From the NCBI GenBank assembly GCA_043802745.1, contig JAZDKU010000017.1, positions 1-36,496 of the forward strand: DNA of 36,496 bases. The letters are read 5' to 3'. The notes below the pieces were generated by a model. That model ran no database searches and was not told the origin of the DNA. It was given only the letters and a program-made list of their open reading frames with translations. A program made the translations under genes and the position numbers. Below are positions 8,401 to 15,280 of this stretch, piece after piece (the stretch's first letter is position 1; each line of letters begins with the position of its first letter). Origin of the DNA: STD1-80 sp043802745. GTDB lineage: Bacteria > Patescibacteriota > Minisyncoccia > Minisyncoccales > CG1-02-41-26.

Positions 8401-9168
8401 TAAGGTAAAAATTTTATCACTTTTGGCAACATCAAAAAAATATTTCCACCCAGAATCCGTTAATACTTGAGTGTCTTTTGAAAAACATTCACCCTGTAAA
8501 GTATAAAAAAAGTTTACCACTTGACCCAAAGCTACTCGAAAGTGCTTGGCTGGAGATGTTTCTACTTTGCCAGGCACGCCCCCAAATCCTCGTAATAATA
8601 AATCGTATAAATCCCAGCCATTACAGTATGTGGCTAAACAATCCAAATCATGAATATGCATATCCCCAGAATTATAGGCCTCTCTAATATACTTTGGATA
8701 AATTTTATTGAGCCAATATCTTTTGGTTAACACCGAAACCGCGTAATGATTTAGGCCTTGCAAAGAATAAGCCATATTAGCATTTTCTTTTACCTGCCAA
8801 TCCATTTCGCCAATATATTTTTCAAAAATTTCTACAGCCTCATCAGTAACTACCTCTGTTTCTCGCAAGACCCTTCTTTGCTCTCGATAAAGAATATAAG
8901 CTTTGGCTGTTTCAACCAATTCTTCAAGCATTAAAACTTCCTCAATAATGTCTTGCACTTGTTCAACTTCTGGAATTTCATCTTCTTTAAACCTTCTTTG
9001 CAAAAAATCCACAACTTTATTAGAAACTTTTTCAGCTATTTCCTGGCTTTCTTGGCCACTAGCCGCTAAGGCCTTGGCAATGGCATTAGTAATTTTACTT
9101 TGCTCAAAATCAGCTAAACTATTGTCTCTTTTGCGAATCTTTTCAATTGGCTTGGCAAGCTTGGTCAT
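5401..9168 (-). CDS. nrdD: Class III (anaerobic) ribonucleotide reductase with two inteins
   Basis: Makes deoxyribonucleoside triphosphates by glycyl-radical chemistry. The precursor is 1255 residues; removing the inteins (Cys228-Asn614 and Cys663-Asn810) leaves about 720, normal for NrdD. An ATP-cone regulatory domain fills about residues 9-100. MCCRLRID (Cys922-Cys923) lies in the thiyl-radical region. The C terminus has a Zn site (Cys1182, His1185, Cys1195, Cys1198) and the glycyl-radical loop RVVGYIRP with Gly1212. The start is the ATG at 9168, without a Shine-Dalgarno site, downstream of a good promoter (9196-9223) and a DnaA box. It overlaps its activase nrdG. A class III enzyme as the visible reductase suggests anaerobic or fermentative life. 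Confidence 0.95.
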   Translation of the reverse strand: MTKLAKPIEKIRKRDNSLADFEQSKITNAIAKALAASGQESQEIAEKVSNKVVDFLQRRFKEDEIPEVEQVQDIIEEVLMLEELVETAKAYILYREQRRVLRETEVVTDEAVEIFEKYIGEMDWQVKENANMAYSLQGLNHYAVSVLTKRYWLNKIYPKYIREAYNSGDMHIHDLDCLATYCNGWDLYDLLLRGFGGVPGKVETSPAKHFRVALGQVVNFFYTLQGECFSKDTQVLTDSGWKYFFDVAKSDKIFTLNNQTNQIELQAPLKFYEFDYNGELYNFKTKKLDLMVTPNHNMVVDQYCPGCSFKQLSQFQEQGQEERAENSSIGVLSQVKKQVFAIDSLYYRKFIKAKDFNPNQHFIPKQSVWIGGEKEFFELPSIEIKQYRNFGKIYETIKIDSKKILINDWIAFFGFFLAEGNIYKRTRKRESGKSYHEYCVRIFQNQGQVSQDFEVILQKLPFNYRKKITDNKITFEITDKQLFSYLEQFGKAGNKFIPSDIKNLPKEQLKVLFDWMMKGDGHISNGLVEYSTKSQKLADDFQEVVLKLGWSANIYNRIKGEFTWFDVGVSMAKHFRFQQESVQKVSYQDKVYCLEVPNHTLYVRRNGKACWSGNSAGAQALSSIDTLLAPFIRYDNLDYPQVKQAMQEFLFNCAVPTRVGFQCLSQDTEILTTNGWKLCDQIEEGSLIKTFNVEKGGIEDKEVKSIFKKEYKGVMYNLKGERQDQLISPEHRVVMKNSDGSYFIQPIEEVLKLDYPISIPVLNELEEIGVENILPKDIKKVDYEGIIWCPNTENETVIAKRNGQVFITGNTPFSNVTLDIHASPSFAKQPVIIGGKPQKETYAEFQEEMNMFNNAFFEVMMQGDKNGRPFTFPIPTINITKDFPWDDPKLDLMWQATAKYGTSYFTNFIQSDMKPEDVRSMCCRLRIDNTQLYHRGGSLFGANPLTGSVGVVTINLPRLGYLTKTKKEFFEKLAKIMDIARDSLEMKRKALEDLMKKGLYPYSRVYLAGIEKMRGKYFGNHFSTIGLVGLNESLLNFMGEDIGSKNGRAFALEVLDFMRDRIIGYQKETGSLFNLEATPAEGTSHKLALKDQEKFSGIVQAGTIEAPFYTNSSQLPVNYTDDIFKALELQDELQCKYTGGTVQHLFLGEQITDIPNMKALIKKVFENFHLPYITLTPTFSICPTHGYIAGEHWTCPNCTIEQFCEVYSRVVGYIRPVMQWHKGKQQEFKERKTFAIPNVVEKIYENRGVAKVNID
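6739..7182 (-). other. Mini-intein in NrdD (148 residues)
   Basis: Residues 663-810 of the precursor. It opens with Cys663 (CLSQDTEIL), contains a block-B-like SPEHRVV (Ser728, His731), and ends ITGN at Asn810, followed by Thr811 of the extein. Deleting it joins GFQ to TPFSN, the usual NrdD sequence. There is no endonuclease domain. The residue before the terminal Asn is Gly, not the common His. The DNA ends match exactly: TGT at 7180-7182 and AAC at 6739-6741 on the minus strand. Confidence 0.9.
7327..8487 (-). other. Full intein with LAGLIDADG endonuclease in NrdD (387 residues)
   Basis: Residues 228-614. It starts at Cys228 (CFSKDTQVL), has block B as TPNHNMVV (Thr293, His296), two LAGLIDADG-like motifs (FGFFLAEGNI at 413-422 and LFDWMMKGDGHI at 512-523) and the end WSGN at Asn614, followed by Ser615. 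Removing it joins LQGE to SAGAQALSS. A CPGC pair at 304-307 may bind metal. The penultimate residue is Gly, as in the second intein. The endonuclease motifs look intact, so homing may still be possible. Confidence 0.92.
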
Positions 9169-9195
9169 ATAATAATATTATTTAAAGGTAAAATA

Positions 9196-9223
9196 ATTAT
9201 ATTCTTTTAAAAAATTTGGGCAA
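9196..9223 (-). promoter_or_regulatory. Predicted promoter of nrdD
   Basis: On the minus strand a -35 of TTGCCC (9218-9223) and a perfect -10 of TATAAT (9196-9201) are spaced 16 bases apart. The -10 is 27 bases upstream of the nrdD ATG. The whole promoter fits in the 66-base gap between ftsZ and nrdD, so nrdD can be expressed apart from the ftsA-ftsZ run. Confidence 0.65.
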
Positions 9224-9225
9224 CC

Positions 9226-9234
9226 TGTGGATAA
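9226..9234 (-). promoter_or_regulatory. Consensus DnaA box next to the nrdD promoter
   Basis: The minus strand reads TTATCCACA, the strict consensus DnaA box, directly after the ftsZ stop and 2 bases upstream of the nrdD -35. DnaA is known to control ribonucleotide reductase genes in E. coli, so a regulatory site is plausible. A single 9-mer can also arise by chance. Confidence 0.5.
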
Positions 9235-10173
9235 CTATCCTTTTGTGGTGGCAATAAGAGTTACTTTTAACTCTCCTGCTTCTAAGTGGCTGTCCTCGGA
9301 AACGCCAAAAATAATTTTAGCTTGAGGTAGGGCGTTTTTCTTAATAAAAGTGGCCGCTATATTAACTTCAGTAATTGATAAATCATCTCCTCCAGCAATA
9401 TTTAACAATATGCCTTGGCTGTCTTTTAAAGAAAAATCTAATAAAGGCGACTGAAGAGCAGAGCTAGCGGCTGACAAAGCTCTTTTTTCGCCCTTGGCCC
9501 GGCCAATTCCCAAAAACGCCCTGCCCGAGTTCACCAAAATACTTCGCAAGTCAGCAAAATCTAAATTAATAATTCCGGGCAAAGAAACTAAATCTGATAT
9601 TCCTCTTACTGCTTCTCTTAAAATGCTATCGCAAGTCCAAAAAGCATTTTCTAGGGTAGCTGTTGGCCCAACCATTTTTAAAAGCTTATCATTTTGAATT
9701 ACTAAAAAACTATCAACCTTACTTTCTAGCCTTTTTAGCCCCCAATTAGCTATATTTTTTCTTTGCATACCTTCAAAAGAAAATGGAAAAGTAACAACCG
9801 CCACAGTTAAGGCTCCCACAGATTTTGCTATTTCCCCAACAACAGCAATAGCCCCGCTTCCTGTGCCACCACCCAAACCGCAAGTTAAAAAAACAAGCTC
9901 TGCTCCTTCAAGCGCTTGTTTTAATTCAGCATAGCTCTCTTTGGCTGCTTTTTCTCCAGCGCCAACATCCATGCCAGTCCCGAATCCACCCGTAGTTTTT
10001 TTGCCAATTAAAATTTTCTTAGCCACAGGGCAAGTGCGGAGCACTTGGGCGTCGGTGTTAATAGCAATCAATTCCACGCCAGCAATCTTTTCTTTATGCA
10101 TGCGAGAAACCGCGTTAACCCCAGATCCACCAATGCCGACAACTTTTATTTTCGGAATATTATTTGTTGACAT
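9235..10173 (-). CDS. ftsZ: Cell-division GTPase FtsZ, without a C-terminal tail
   Basis: Tubulin-like GTPase that builds the division ring. The GTP-binding motif GGGTGSG is at 101-107 and the T7 loop NLDFAD has Asn203, Asp205 and Asp208, so GTPase and polymerisation functions look intact. At 312 residues the protein stops right after the last strand of the globular C-terminal domain (KVTLIATTKG). The usual flexible linker and conserved tail peptide that binds FtsA are missing, and readthrough of the stop does not restore them. It follows ftsA by 14 bases. A second, longer FtsZ elsewhere in the genome is possible. Confidence 0.95.
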   Translation of the reverse strand: MSTNNIPKIKVVGIGGSGVNAVSRMHKEKIAGVELIAINTDAQVLRTCPVAKKILIGKKTTGGFGTGMDVGAGEKAAKESYAELKQALEGAELVFLTCGLGGGTGSGAIAVVGEIAKSVGALTVAVVTFPFSFEGMQRKNIANWGLKRLESKVDSFLVIQNDKLLKMVGPTATLENAFWTCDSILREAVRGISDLVSLPGIINLDFADLRSILVNSGRAFLGIGRAKGEKRALSAASSALQSPLLDFSLKDSQGILLNIAGGDDLSITEVNIAATFIKKNALPQAKIIFGVSEDSHLEAGELKVTLIATTKG

Positions 10174-10187
10174 AAATATGCTAAAAA

Positions 10188-11399
10188 TTACGGCAAGAAT
10201 GCCTTTAAAATTCGTTTTATTTTTTTGCCAAGTTTTCCGCTAGAAACTGCTTTGCCTCCATCACCCTCCATGCTTTCAAATCCCAACAATAAGACACCGC
10301 AACAAGTAGCAAAACAAGGATTTTCAACTCCTTTAACGCCTCTTATCTCTCCAAGCCTGCAGGGTAATTTAACTTTTTGCTTAGCAAAATCCACAATCCC
10401 TGGCAATAAAGACCCTCCGCCTGTTAAAACAATTCCACAGGGTGGCTGGCTCCCCCCCATAATTTTCTTAAGAGATTTTTGCGCTTCAAGAAAAATTTCA
10501 TTAACCCGAGATTCAACCACATTTTTCAAAAAAGATTTTGAAAACTCAATGCCTTGATCCGCCAGCTTAATCTTATCTTTATCGCCTGACAAATTTTTAA
10601 CATTTGCCTTTAAAGTGCCAAATTCTTGTTTGATATTTTCAGCTGTTTGGATCTCTGTCCTAAGGCCAATAGCTAGGTCATTAGTTATGTGCGAAGAACC
10701 TAAGGGAAAAATAGCAAAGTCAACAATATCGCCTTTATTAAAAACAACTAAAGAGGTGACGGAAAATCCAATGTCCAAAACCGCGCAACCAAGTTCTTTT
10801 TGTTCTTGGCTTAAAACAGCCTGAGCCACAGCCATTGGCGTAATAAAAGAGTCCAGATAATTCAACCCGGACAAACTAATAGCTTTTTCTAGATTATTAA
10901 TAATTGGCGAAAAAATACAAGCCAATAAAACTTTTACTTCCAATCTTATGCCTCGTAACCCAACCGGCTCTTTTACTCCAGCCTCTCCATCAACGATAAA
11001 TTCTTTAGGAAAAATGCTTATAACTTCTTTGTTTGAAGCCAAGCTTATGGCTTCGGCCTCTTTTTTAACCCTTAAAACATCTTCTTTAGAAATTGTTTGG
11101 TCGGCTCGAGAAACAGAAATAAGGCCTTGAGAATTTATGGAAAATAAATGCGTGCCCCCAATATTAACAAAAACATCTTTTATTTTTATGCCAGAAGATT
11201 TGGCCAACTCTTCTTTTATCTGCATTATAGCCAAGCAAGCCTGCTCTGGGTTTACAACTTCACCATTCCTTATGCCCAAGCATGACTTTTCAGCCAGAGC
11301 TAAAATTTCTACAAGGCCGGTGTCTGAATTTTTCTCGCCAATAACTCCTTTGATGGTACCCGAGCCAATATCTAATGCCATTAAAATTGAGTTTTTCAT
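10188..11399 (-). CDS. ftsA: Cell-division protein FtsA
   Basis: Actin-like ATPase that ties FtsZ filaments to the membrane. The 403 residues begin with the phosphate-1 loop LDIGSGTIKGVIGE; a second phosphate motif is CAVLDIGFSVTSLVVF and the adenosine motif is VLTGGGSLLPGI. A basic amphipathic helix ends the protein (GKLGKKIKRILKAFLP), the usual membrane anchor. Its ATG overlaps the ybeY stop by 4 bases and ftsZ follows after 14 bases, so ybeY-ftsA-ftsZ should be co-translated. Its neighbour FtsZ lacks the peptide FtsA normally binds. Confidence 0.95.
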   Translation of the reverse strand: MKNSILMALDIGSGTIKGVIGEKNSDTGLVEILALAEKSCLGIRNGEVVNPEQACLAIMQIKEELAKSSGIKIKDVFVNIGGTHLFSINSQGLISVSRADQTISKEDVLRVKKEAEAISLASNKEVISIFPKEFIVDGEAGVKEPVGLRGIRLEVKVLLACIFSPIINNLEKAISLSGLNYLDSFITPMAVAQAVLSQEQKELGCAVLDIGFSVTSLVVFNKGDIVDFAIFPLGSSHITNDLAIGLRTEIQTAENIKQEFGTLKANVKNLSGDKDKIKLADQGIEFSKSFLKNVVESRVNEIFLEAQKSLKKIMGGSQPPCGIVLTGGGSLLPGIVDFAKQKVKLPCRLGEIRGVKGVENPCFATCCGVLLLGFESMEGDGGKAVSSGKLGKKIKRILKAFLP

Positions 11400-11755
11400 G
11401 ATAAATATTTTTCTTGTTTTACCCTCATTTGTTTATGCGTGTAACCTAATAAATGCAGAACAGAATGCGCTATGGCCCAAGCCATATTATTTTTCGCGAC
11501 CATTTTTGGGCAAACAAATATCTCGCCAATCTTTTCTTTTGTTCCTTTTACCTCAAGTCCTGCGAAACTCAAAACATCAGTAGGCTTATTTATTTTCCTA
11601 AACTTTTTGTTCAATTCTTTTATCTTAGCACATCCAACAAAAACAATGGAGATGTCCCAGCTCAATGAGTTTTCTCCTCTTAAAACTTTTTCTGCTGTCT
11701 TAACAACCAAACCACTGTCAATCTTCTGCTTGGTTAAATTTGTAACCTCAATCAT
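11396..11755 (-). CDS. ybeY: Endoribonuclease YbeY (rRNA maturation)
   Basis: Zinc-dependent RNase involved in 16S rRNA 3'-end maturation and ribosome quality control. The metal motif HxxxHxxGxxH is His97, His101 and His107 in AHSVLHLLGYTH, and the family block NKPTDVLSFAG precedes it. At 119 residues it is shorter than the usual 150 or so, mostly at the N terminus and with a short tail after the last His. Its stop overlaps the ftsA start by 4 bases. The start ATG at 11755 is the first in the frame. Confidence 0.9.
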   Translation of the reverse strand: MIEVTNLTKQKIDSGLVVKTAEKVLRGENSLSWDISIVFVGCAKIKELNKKFRKINKPTDVLSFAGLEVKGTKEKIGEIFVCPKMVAKNNMAWAIAHSVLHLLGYTHKQMRVKQEKYLS

Positions 11756-11808
11756 TGTGCTATTTTAGCAAACCCTAATTTTTTCGCAATCTGTGTAAAA
11801 CATCATTC

Positions 11809-11840
11809 AACGCAATTCCCGCGATCGCAGGAATTGCGTT
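11809..11840. other. 11-bp hairpin after the beta-helix gene
   Basis: AACGCAATTCC (11809-11819) and GGAATTGCGTT (11830-11840) form a perfect stem with a 10-base loop, in the gap between the stop of the surface-protein gene (11864) and ybeY (11755). On the minus strand no T run follows directly, so a weak or Rho-assisted terminator, or an mRNA end stabiliser, is more likely than a classic terminator. Confidence 0.5.
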
Positions 11841-14071
11841 ATGGCAAACCTCGTCTTGATTACTTACCGACCGAGCATATTCGCCAGCTCTGCTTGTAAG
11901 ATCTGAATAAGCTGGGTAATTAAAATTATGAGTTGCTTTTGAATTGCGAGTATTTGTAATTTGATTTGCAAAATAGCTACTTGCCGAGCCTGGCCAGTTA
12001 AACCAGCTAAGTTTGGAACCTGTGCTGAGTTTGTGGAAGCATTGCTTTGCGTAGTAGTTGCCTGTGTGGAACTTGCCGTGCTTGTTGAAATCTGTTGAAG
12101 CTCGGGTTCAACAACATTTGGGGTTCCCCCGCCTCCGGTGCTATGTACCAATACAACCCCGCCCATTGTAGTGGTGGCTGTTTCAACGCCATTGGCATTG
12201 CGATATTTTACAGCATAAGTATAGGTTGTGCCTTCAACCATATTGGGGTCTCGCCATTCTCTGGTTTGAATCCAGCCAGAGTTGTAGGCAGAATTATCTA
12301 TTCGCCAGAATAGATAACCAGATAGGCCAGAGTTAGGGTTTGGAAAAGCATCAACATAGATATCAACAGAGAGTGGGTGCCGCATAAAATTAAAACCAGT
12401 TGGAGTGTCGGCTAATGTGTAGGTTGAGGTTGCGGAGGAAGAAGCGCTTTCGCCATAGCTGTTGTATGCTTTGATGTGTCTGGTGTATTGAGTATTCTCT
12501 GACAAACCTGTTTCGTCAAGGTAAGTTAGATTGGCTGTGGCAGAACTGGTAGCTATGGCATCAGCATTGGTGTAGACCCGGAACCCGGTTTCATCATTCG
12601 CATTATCAATAAAACCCCAGCGGATTGATGAAGAAGTTAAGACCGAAGGAGTGCCGATAGTTGAAGCTTGAGGAACAGGGTAAATATACGCTCCGATTTC
12701 CCAACCCAAACCGCGAAGATCTTGGTCTGCCGTGGTTACGGAAGATGGCCAAGTGGAACCTGGATAAATAGCATCGTCATAATCATTTCCGAGATTTGTT
12801 CCAGCATCAATTAAAGTTGAGGTGGATTGAAGAGAGAAATCAGCTCCTGTCGCATTAACAAATAGTGGATCAACAGCAAGCCCATTAGTATTTGCTAAAC
12901 CTGTTCCTGAAAAGTCAGCTGTATTACCATAAAAATCATTGTTTGACAATGTTGTTGAACTTGTGGAATGTCCAGTGGCTGATGTTATGCCATTGGCTAA
13001 ATTATTGAAGATACAATTTTGTACAGTAGAAGTGCCTTGCGCATATAATCCCTTACCGTTCTTATCACTATCATAGAAGGTTACATTTTTCAGATTGCAA
13101 GTGTTCCCAGTCCTGCAAACAACACCGTATTTTGTTGACGCTATACTATATATAGAGGAACTATTAATATTAATAGTGCTACCGCTATTAATAATGGTAT
13201 TAACCGAATGATTGGCAGCGGTTACATCATGTATGATAGAACGATTTATATTAACAGTAGCTTCATCATCAACCTCTATAATCCAACTAGGGGAATCGGT
13301 AAAAATACAATTACTGAAAGTCGCAACCCCTGCGTTCGCATACACTTTTGCGTCTGAAAAAAGTCCATTGATGATAGTAGCATTTACGGTTGTTCCTAGG
13401 GTCAAATATAATGAATATGTAGTATTGTTTATAGAGGTCACATTAGTGGCAATAAGGGTAGCTTGGTTAATAATATTAATTCCCTGATCATTGTTTTGAA
13501 AAACACCACCATATATTACTGCTGTAGTGGTACCATGCATAGAGAATCCATCGTCAACGCTATAATCGCCCTCTATATCATAGTAAGTAGCGGACGCAGT
13601 ATCCATTAATTGAAAAGATTGATTACCGCTATAAGTACTTTTAACATTTCTTATTACAATCCCGCTACTTGTTCCTATGATATGCAATCCGCTTACAATT
13701 GGTCTCGTAACGTCAATATTTTGGATTGTAATATAATTTTTGCTATCTATATAGATGGCAGAACTATAAGAATTATTTATATCAATAAGAGGACGATTAC
13801 CTGTGCCATAGGCATCATATGTTATTGGATTTTCTGATGTACCAGAATTAGAAACAGTCAGACTAGAAGCTGGTGTCCAGGTTTCCCCTCGTTTAAATAG
13901 AATAGAATCACCGGCGGCGAATGTAAAGCCGTTAACTTTAGCAATAGTTTGCCAGGCGGCGGCTGTTGAGGTTCCATTGTTTGTATCAAGCCCGCCAGTA
14001 GCATCTACATAATAAGTGGCCGCTTGAACGCTTGAAACATTGCCAAAACAAAAAATACCTAAAGACAGGGT

Positions 14072-14145
14072 AAATAAAACAAAAAAAACTTTTAACTTAT
14101 AAGCCCCCCCCCAGCGGGTTTAGAGAGTTTTTGCTGAATAGATTT
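14072..14145 (-). repeat. Direct repeat, copy A (5' end of the surface-protein gene)
   Basis: Matches 14850-14950 in the same orientation: a shared TTTAGAGAG block, nine C on the plus strand, TTATAAG and GTTAAAAGTTTT (minus). Copy A lacks 20-21 bases present in copy B, apparently lost between two AAGTTAAAA words. The two copies bracket the mntA-hepT module. Confidence 0.65.
14104..14112 (-). repeat. G9 homopolymer at the frameshift of the surface-protein gene
   Basis: Nine G on the minus strand between the ATG at 14169 and the signal peptide. With 9 G neither upstream ATG reads into the body. With 7 or 10 G the ATG at 14169 would, and with 8 or 11 the overlapping ATG at 14165 would. This is the layout of a slipped-strand switch. 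Confidence 0.55.
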
Positions 14146-14174
14146 TTGCTGTTTGTGAAAATCATACATAGAAT

Positions 14175-14540
14175 TTATTTTATTAATGCTTCCTGTCCAC
14201 CCAAATCACTGTAAATTTTCCCAATCTGTTTTTTTAATTCTGGCAAATCATCTTTTACAATGTTCCAAACTCTTTCCAAATTAACGCCAAAGTATTCATG
14301 GGTTATAACATTTCTTAAACCAACAATCTTCTTCCAAGCAATTTCCTCATTTTGATTTCTTATTCTCAAGGGAATATTTCTTGATGCTTCCCCTATTATC
14401 TCTAACCGCCTAACTACTCCATCTTGTAAAAGCTGATTTTCAAAAAATTCTTTTTTATCAATTTTATTAAAATACTCATCAATTGCGTCAATACTAACTA
14501 AAATGTCGTATAAAAACAATTTTGGGTCTCTTTTTGTCAT
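14175..14540 (-). CDS. hepT: HepT-like toxin (DUF86 family)
   Basis: HEPN-domain ribonuclease toxin of the MntA-HepT type, 121 residues, mostly helical. The active-site signature RNxxxHxY is Arg76-Asn77-Val-Ile-Thr-His81-Glu-Tyr83. The start overlaps the mntA stop by 4 bases, the usual order of antitoxin nucleotidyltransferase then toxin. In studied pairs the nucleotidyltransferase adds AMP to the conserved Tyr of HepT to silence it; the Tyr is present here. The surface-protein gene follows after 5 bases. Confidence 0.9.
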   Translation of the reverse strand: MTKRDPKLFLYDILVSIDAIDEYFNKIDKKEFFENQLLQDGVVRRLEIIGEASRNIPLRIRNQNEEIAWKKIVGLRNVITHEYFGVNLERVWNIVKDDLPELKKQIGKIYSDLGGQEALIK

Positions 14541-14818
14541 AAGATAGAAATTTGCTCTGCTAAAATTCTCTCTTTTAATAAGGGGTGTAATGCCTCATAT
14601 TCAACCAAGTCAACCTTCCTTGATAATTTTTCTTCAAGGTCTAACTTTAACCCAATAAAATCCAATAAACTGGCTTTTTTAGGTAGCTTTACTAATAGGT
14701 CAATATCGCTTTTTTTTGTTGCTTCATTTCTGGCAACAGAACCAAAAACCGCCGCTTTTATAACATTTTGGCGTTTCAAAATTGGTAGAATTTGTTTTTT
14801 TACTTCTTGAACAGTCAT
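14537..14818 (-). CDS. mntA: MntA-like nucleotidyltransferase antitoxin
   Basis: Minimal nucleotidyltransferase of 93 residues. The catalytic pattern is GS (26-27) in AVFGSVARNE followed by DID (38-40) in KKSDIDLLVKL. Encoded just before hepT with a 4-base overlap. It should inactivate the toxin by AMP transfer, as known for the family. It lies downstream of the promoter at 14977-15005 and of the 38-codon leader-like ORF. Confidence 0.9.
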   Translation of the reverse strand: MTVQEVKKQILPILKRQNVIKAAVFGSVARNEATKKSDIDLLVKLPKKASLLDFIGLKLDLEEKLSRKVDLVEYEALHPLLKERILAEQISIL

Positions 14819-14849
14819 GTCTTTTATTATTTTTATAATAACATAATTT

Positions 14850-14950
14850 TTCTAAAATAAAACGAAGAAAACTTTTAACTTTTCATTTTTAATTTTTAAC
14901 TTATAAAGCCCCCCCCCAACGGGTTTAGAGAGTTTTATTTTTTGAATAGT
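14850..14950 (-). repeat. Direct repeat, copy B (upstream of mntA)
   Basis: Second copy of the repeat at 14072-14145, containing the 38-codon ORF end. See the copy A entry for shared blocks. Confidence 0.65.
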
Positions 14951-14968
14951 AGGTTTCAATAATTGCAT
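14852..14968 (-). pseudogene. 38-codon ORF: truncated second copy of the surface-protein leader
   Basis: Starts at ATG 14968 and ends in TAG at 14852. It reads MQLLKPTIQKIKLSKPVGGG, then LYKLKIKNEKLKVFFVLF. IQKIKLSKPVGGG matches IQQKLSKPAGG of the surface protein and KLKVFFVLF matches its signal peptide. The DNA match includes a second run of nine G (14909-14917), here in frame. It is therefore the 5' end of a paralogous gene cut short inside its signal peptide, or a short leader peptide ahead of mntA. It lies 8 bases from a good -10. Confidence 0.6.
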
Positions 14969-14976
14969 ATTATTTT

Positions 14977-15005
14977 ATAATACTCCCTCCCTCGCATTTT
15001 GACAA
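14977..15005 (-). promoter_or_regulatory. Predicted promoter of the mntA-hepT run, leaderless
   Basis: Minus strand: TTGTCA (15000-15005), 17-base spacer, TATTAT (14977-14982). The ATG at 14968 is only 8 bases beyond the -10, so the transcript would begin at or next to this start codon. Its -35 lies back to back with elements for the plus-strand pair. Confidence 0.55.
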
Positions 15006-15007
15006 GC

Positions 15008-15036
15008 TTGTTTTTTGACTATTTTTTTGGTAAAAT
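15008..15036 (+). promoter_or_regulatory. Predicted promoter of the AbiEii-type pair
   Basis: TTGTTT (15008-15013), 17-base spacer, TAAAAT (15031-15036), 22 bases upstream of the ATG at 15059. It diverges from the mntA promoter within about 30 bases. Confidence 0.5.
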
Positions 15037-15058
15037 AAAACCATAATTAAACAATATT

Positions 15059-15280
15059 ATGTATAATTGGTCAGTTGACGAAAAACAATTTAAAGAGGCA
15101 GACCCCAATGGATACGAAATCTGGAAATTAGAACAAACAATAAACTATGGCCAAGCTGGCGAAAAGCTAAACGAGAACTTAATAAAAAAACATTGGCCTC
15201 TTATTAAAAATAGAATAGACCCTTTTTATAGGGATTTTTTAGAATTGCTTTTATGGCCACAATACAAAAAAGCATCCTAA
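15059..15280 (+). CDS. Small partner protein of the AbiEii-type toxin (putative antitoxin)
   Basis: Protein of 73 residues that I do not recognise. It is rich in Trp, Lys and Glu, with no membrane segment and no clear DNA-binding motif (YEIWKLEQTINYGQAGEK in the centre). Its 3' end overlaps the next gene by 28 bases. A small gene directly ahead of an AbiEii/AbiGii-type nucleotidyltransferase usually encodes its antitoxin, and that is the basis of the call. Confidence 0.6.
   Translation: MYNWSVDEKQFKEADPNGYEIWKLEQTINYGQAGEKLNENLIKKHWPLIKNRIDPFYRDFLELLLWPQYKKAS

Larger units (their letters stand above)
11864..14169 (-). pseudogene. Secreted parallel beta-helix surface protein, start frameshifted at a G9 tract
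   Basis: The open frame from about 14098 to 11864 encodes a signal peptide (KLKVFFVLFTLSLGIFCFGN), then AATYYVDATGG typical of right-handed beta-helix proteins, many Asn/Thr/Ser-rich coils to about 13-kb, a fibronectin-III-like part (SIRWGFIDNANDETGFRVY), a Ser/Thr linker and an amphipathic Leu/Gln-rich C terminus. No ATG, GTG or TTG lies in this frame upstream of the TTG at 13687. A good ATG at 14169, 5 bases after hepT, reads into MYDFHKQQKSIQQKLSKPAG and then a run of nine G (14104-14112), but is one base out of frame with the signal peptide. Whether this is phase variation, decay or a sequencing error is open. Likely an adhesin or surface glycan-binding protein; no catalytic motif is seen. 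Confidence 0.75.

Noticed and set aside
6739..8487. Group I or II intron in nrdD
   Set aside because: The reading frame is continuous through both inserts and the ends are Cys...Asn plus Ser/Thr, which is intein architecture.
11453..11768. Plus-strand ORFs opposite ybeY and ftsA
   Set aside because: The minus-strand genes carry catalytic motifs and coupled starts; the plus frames are shadows.
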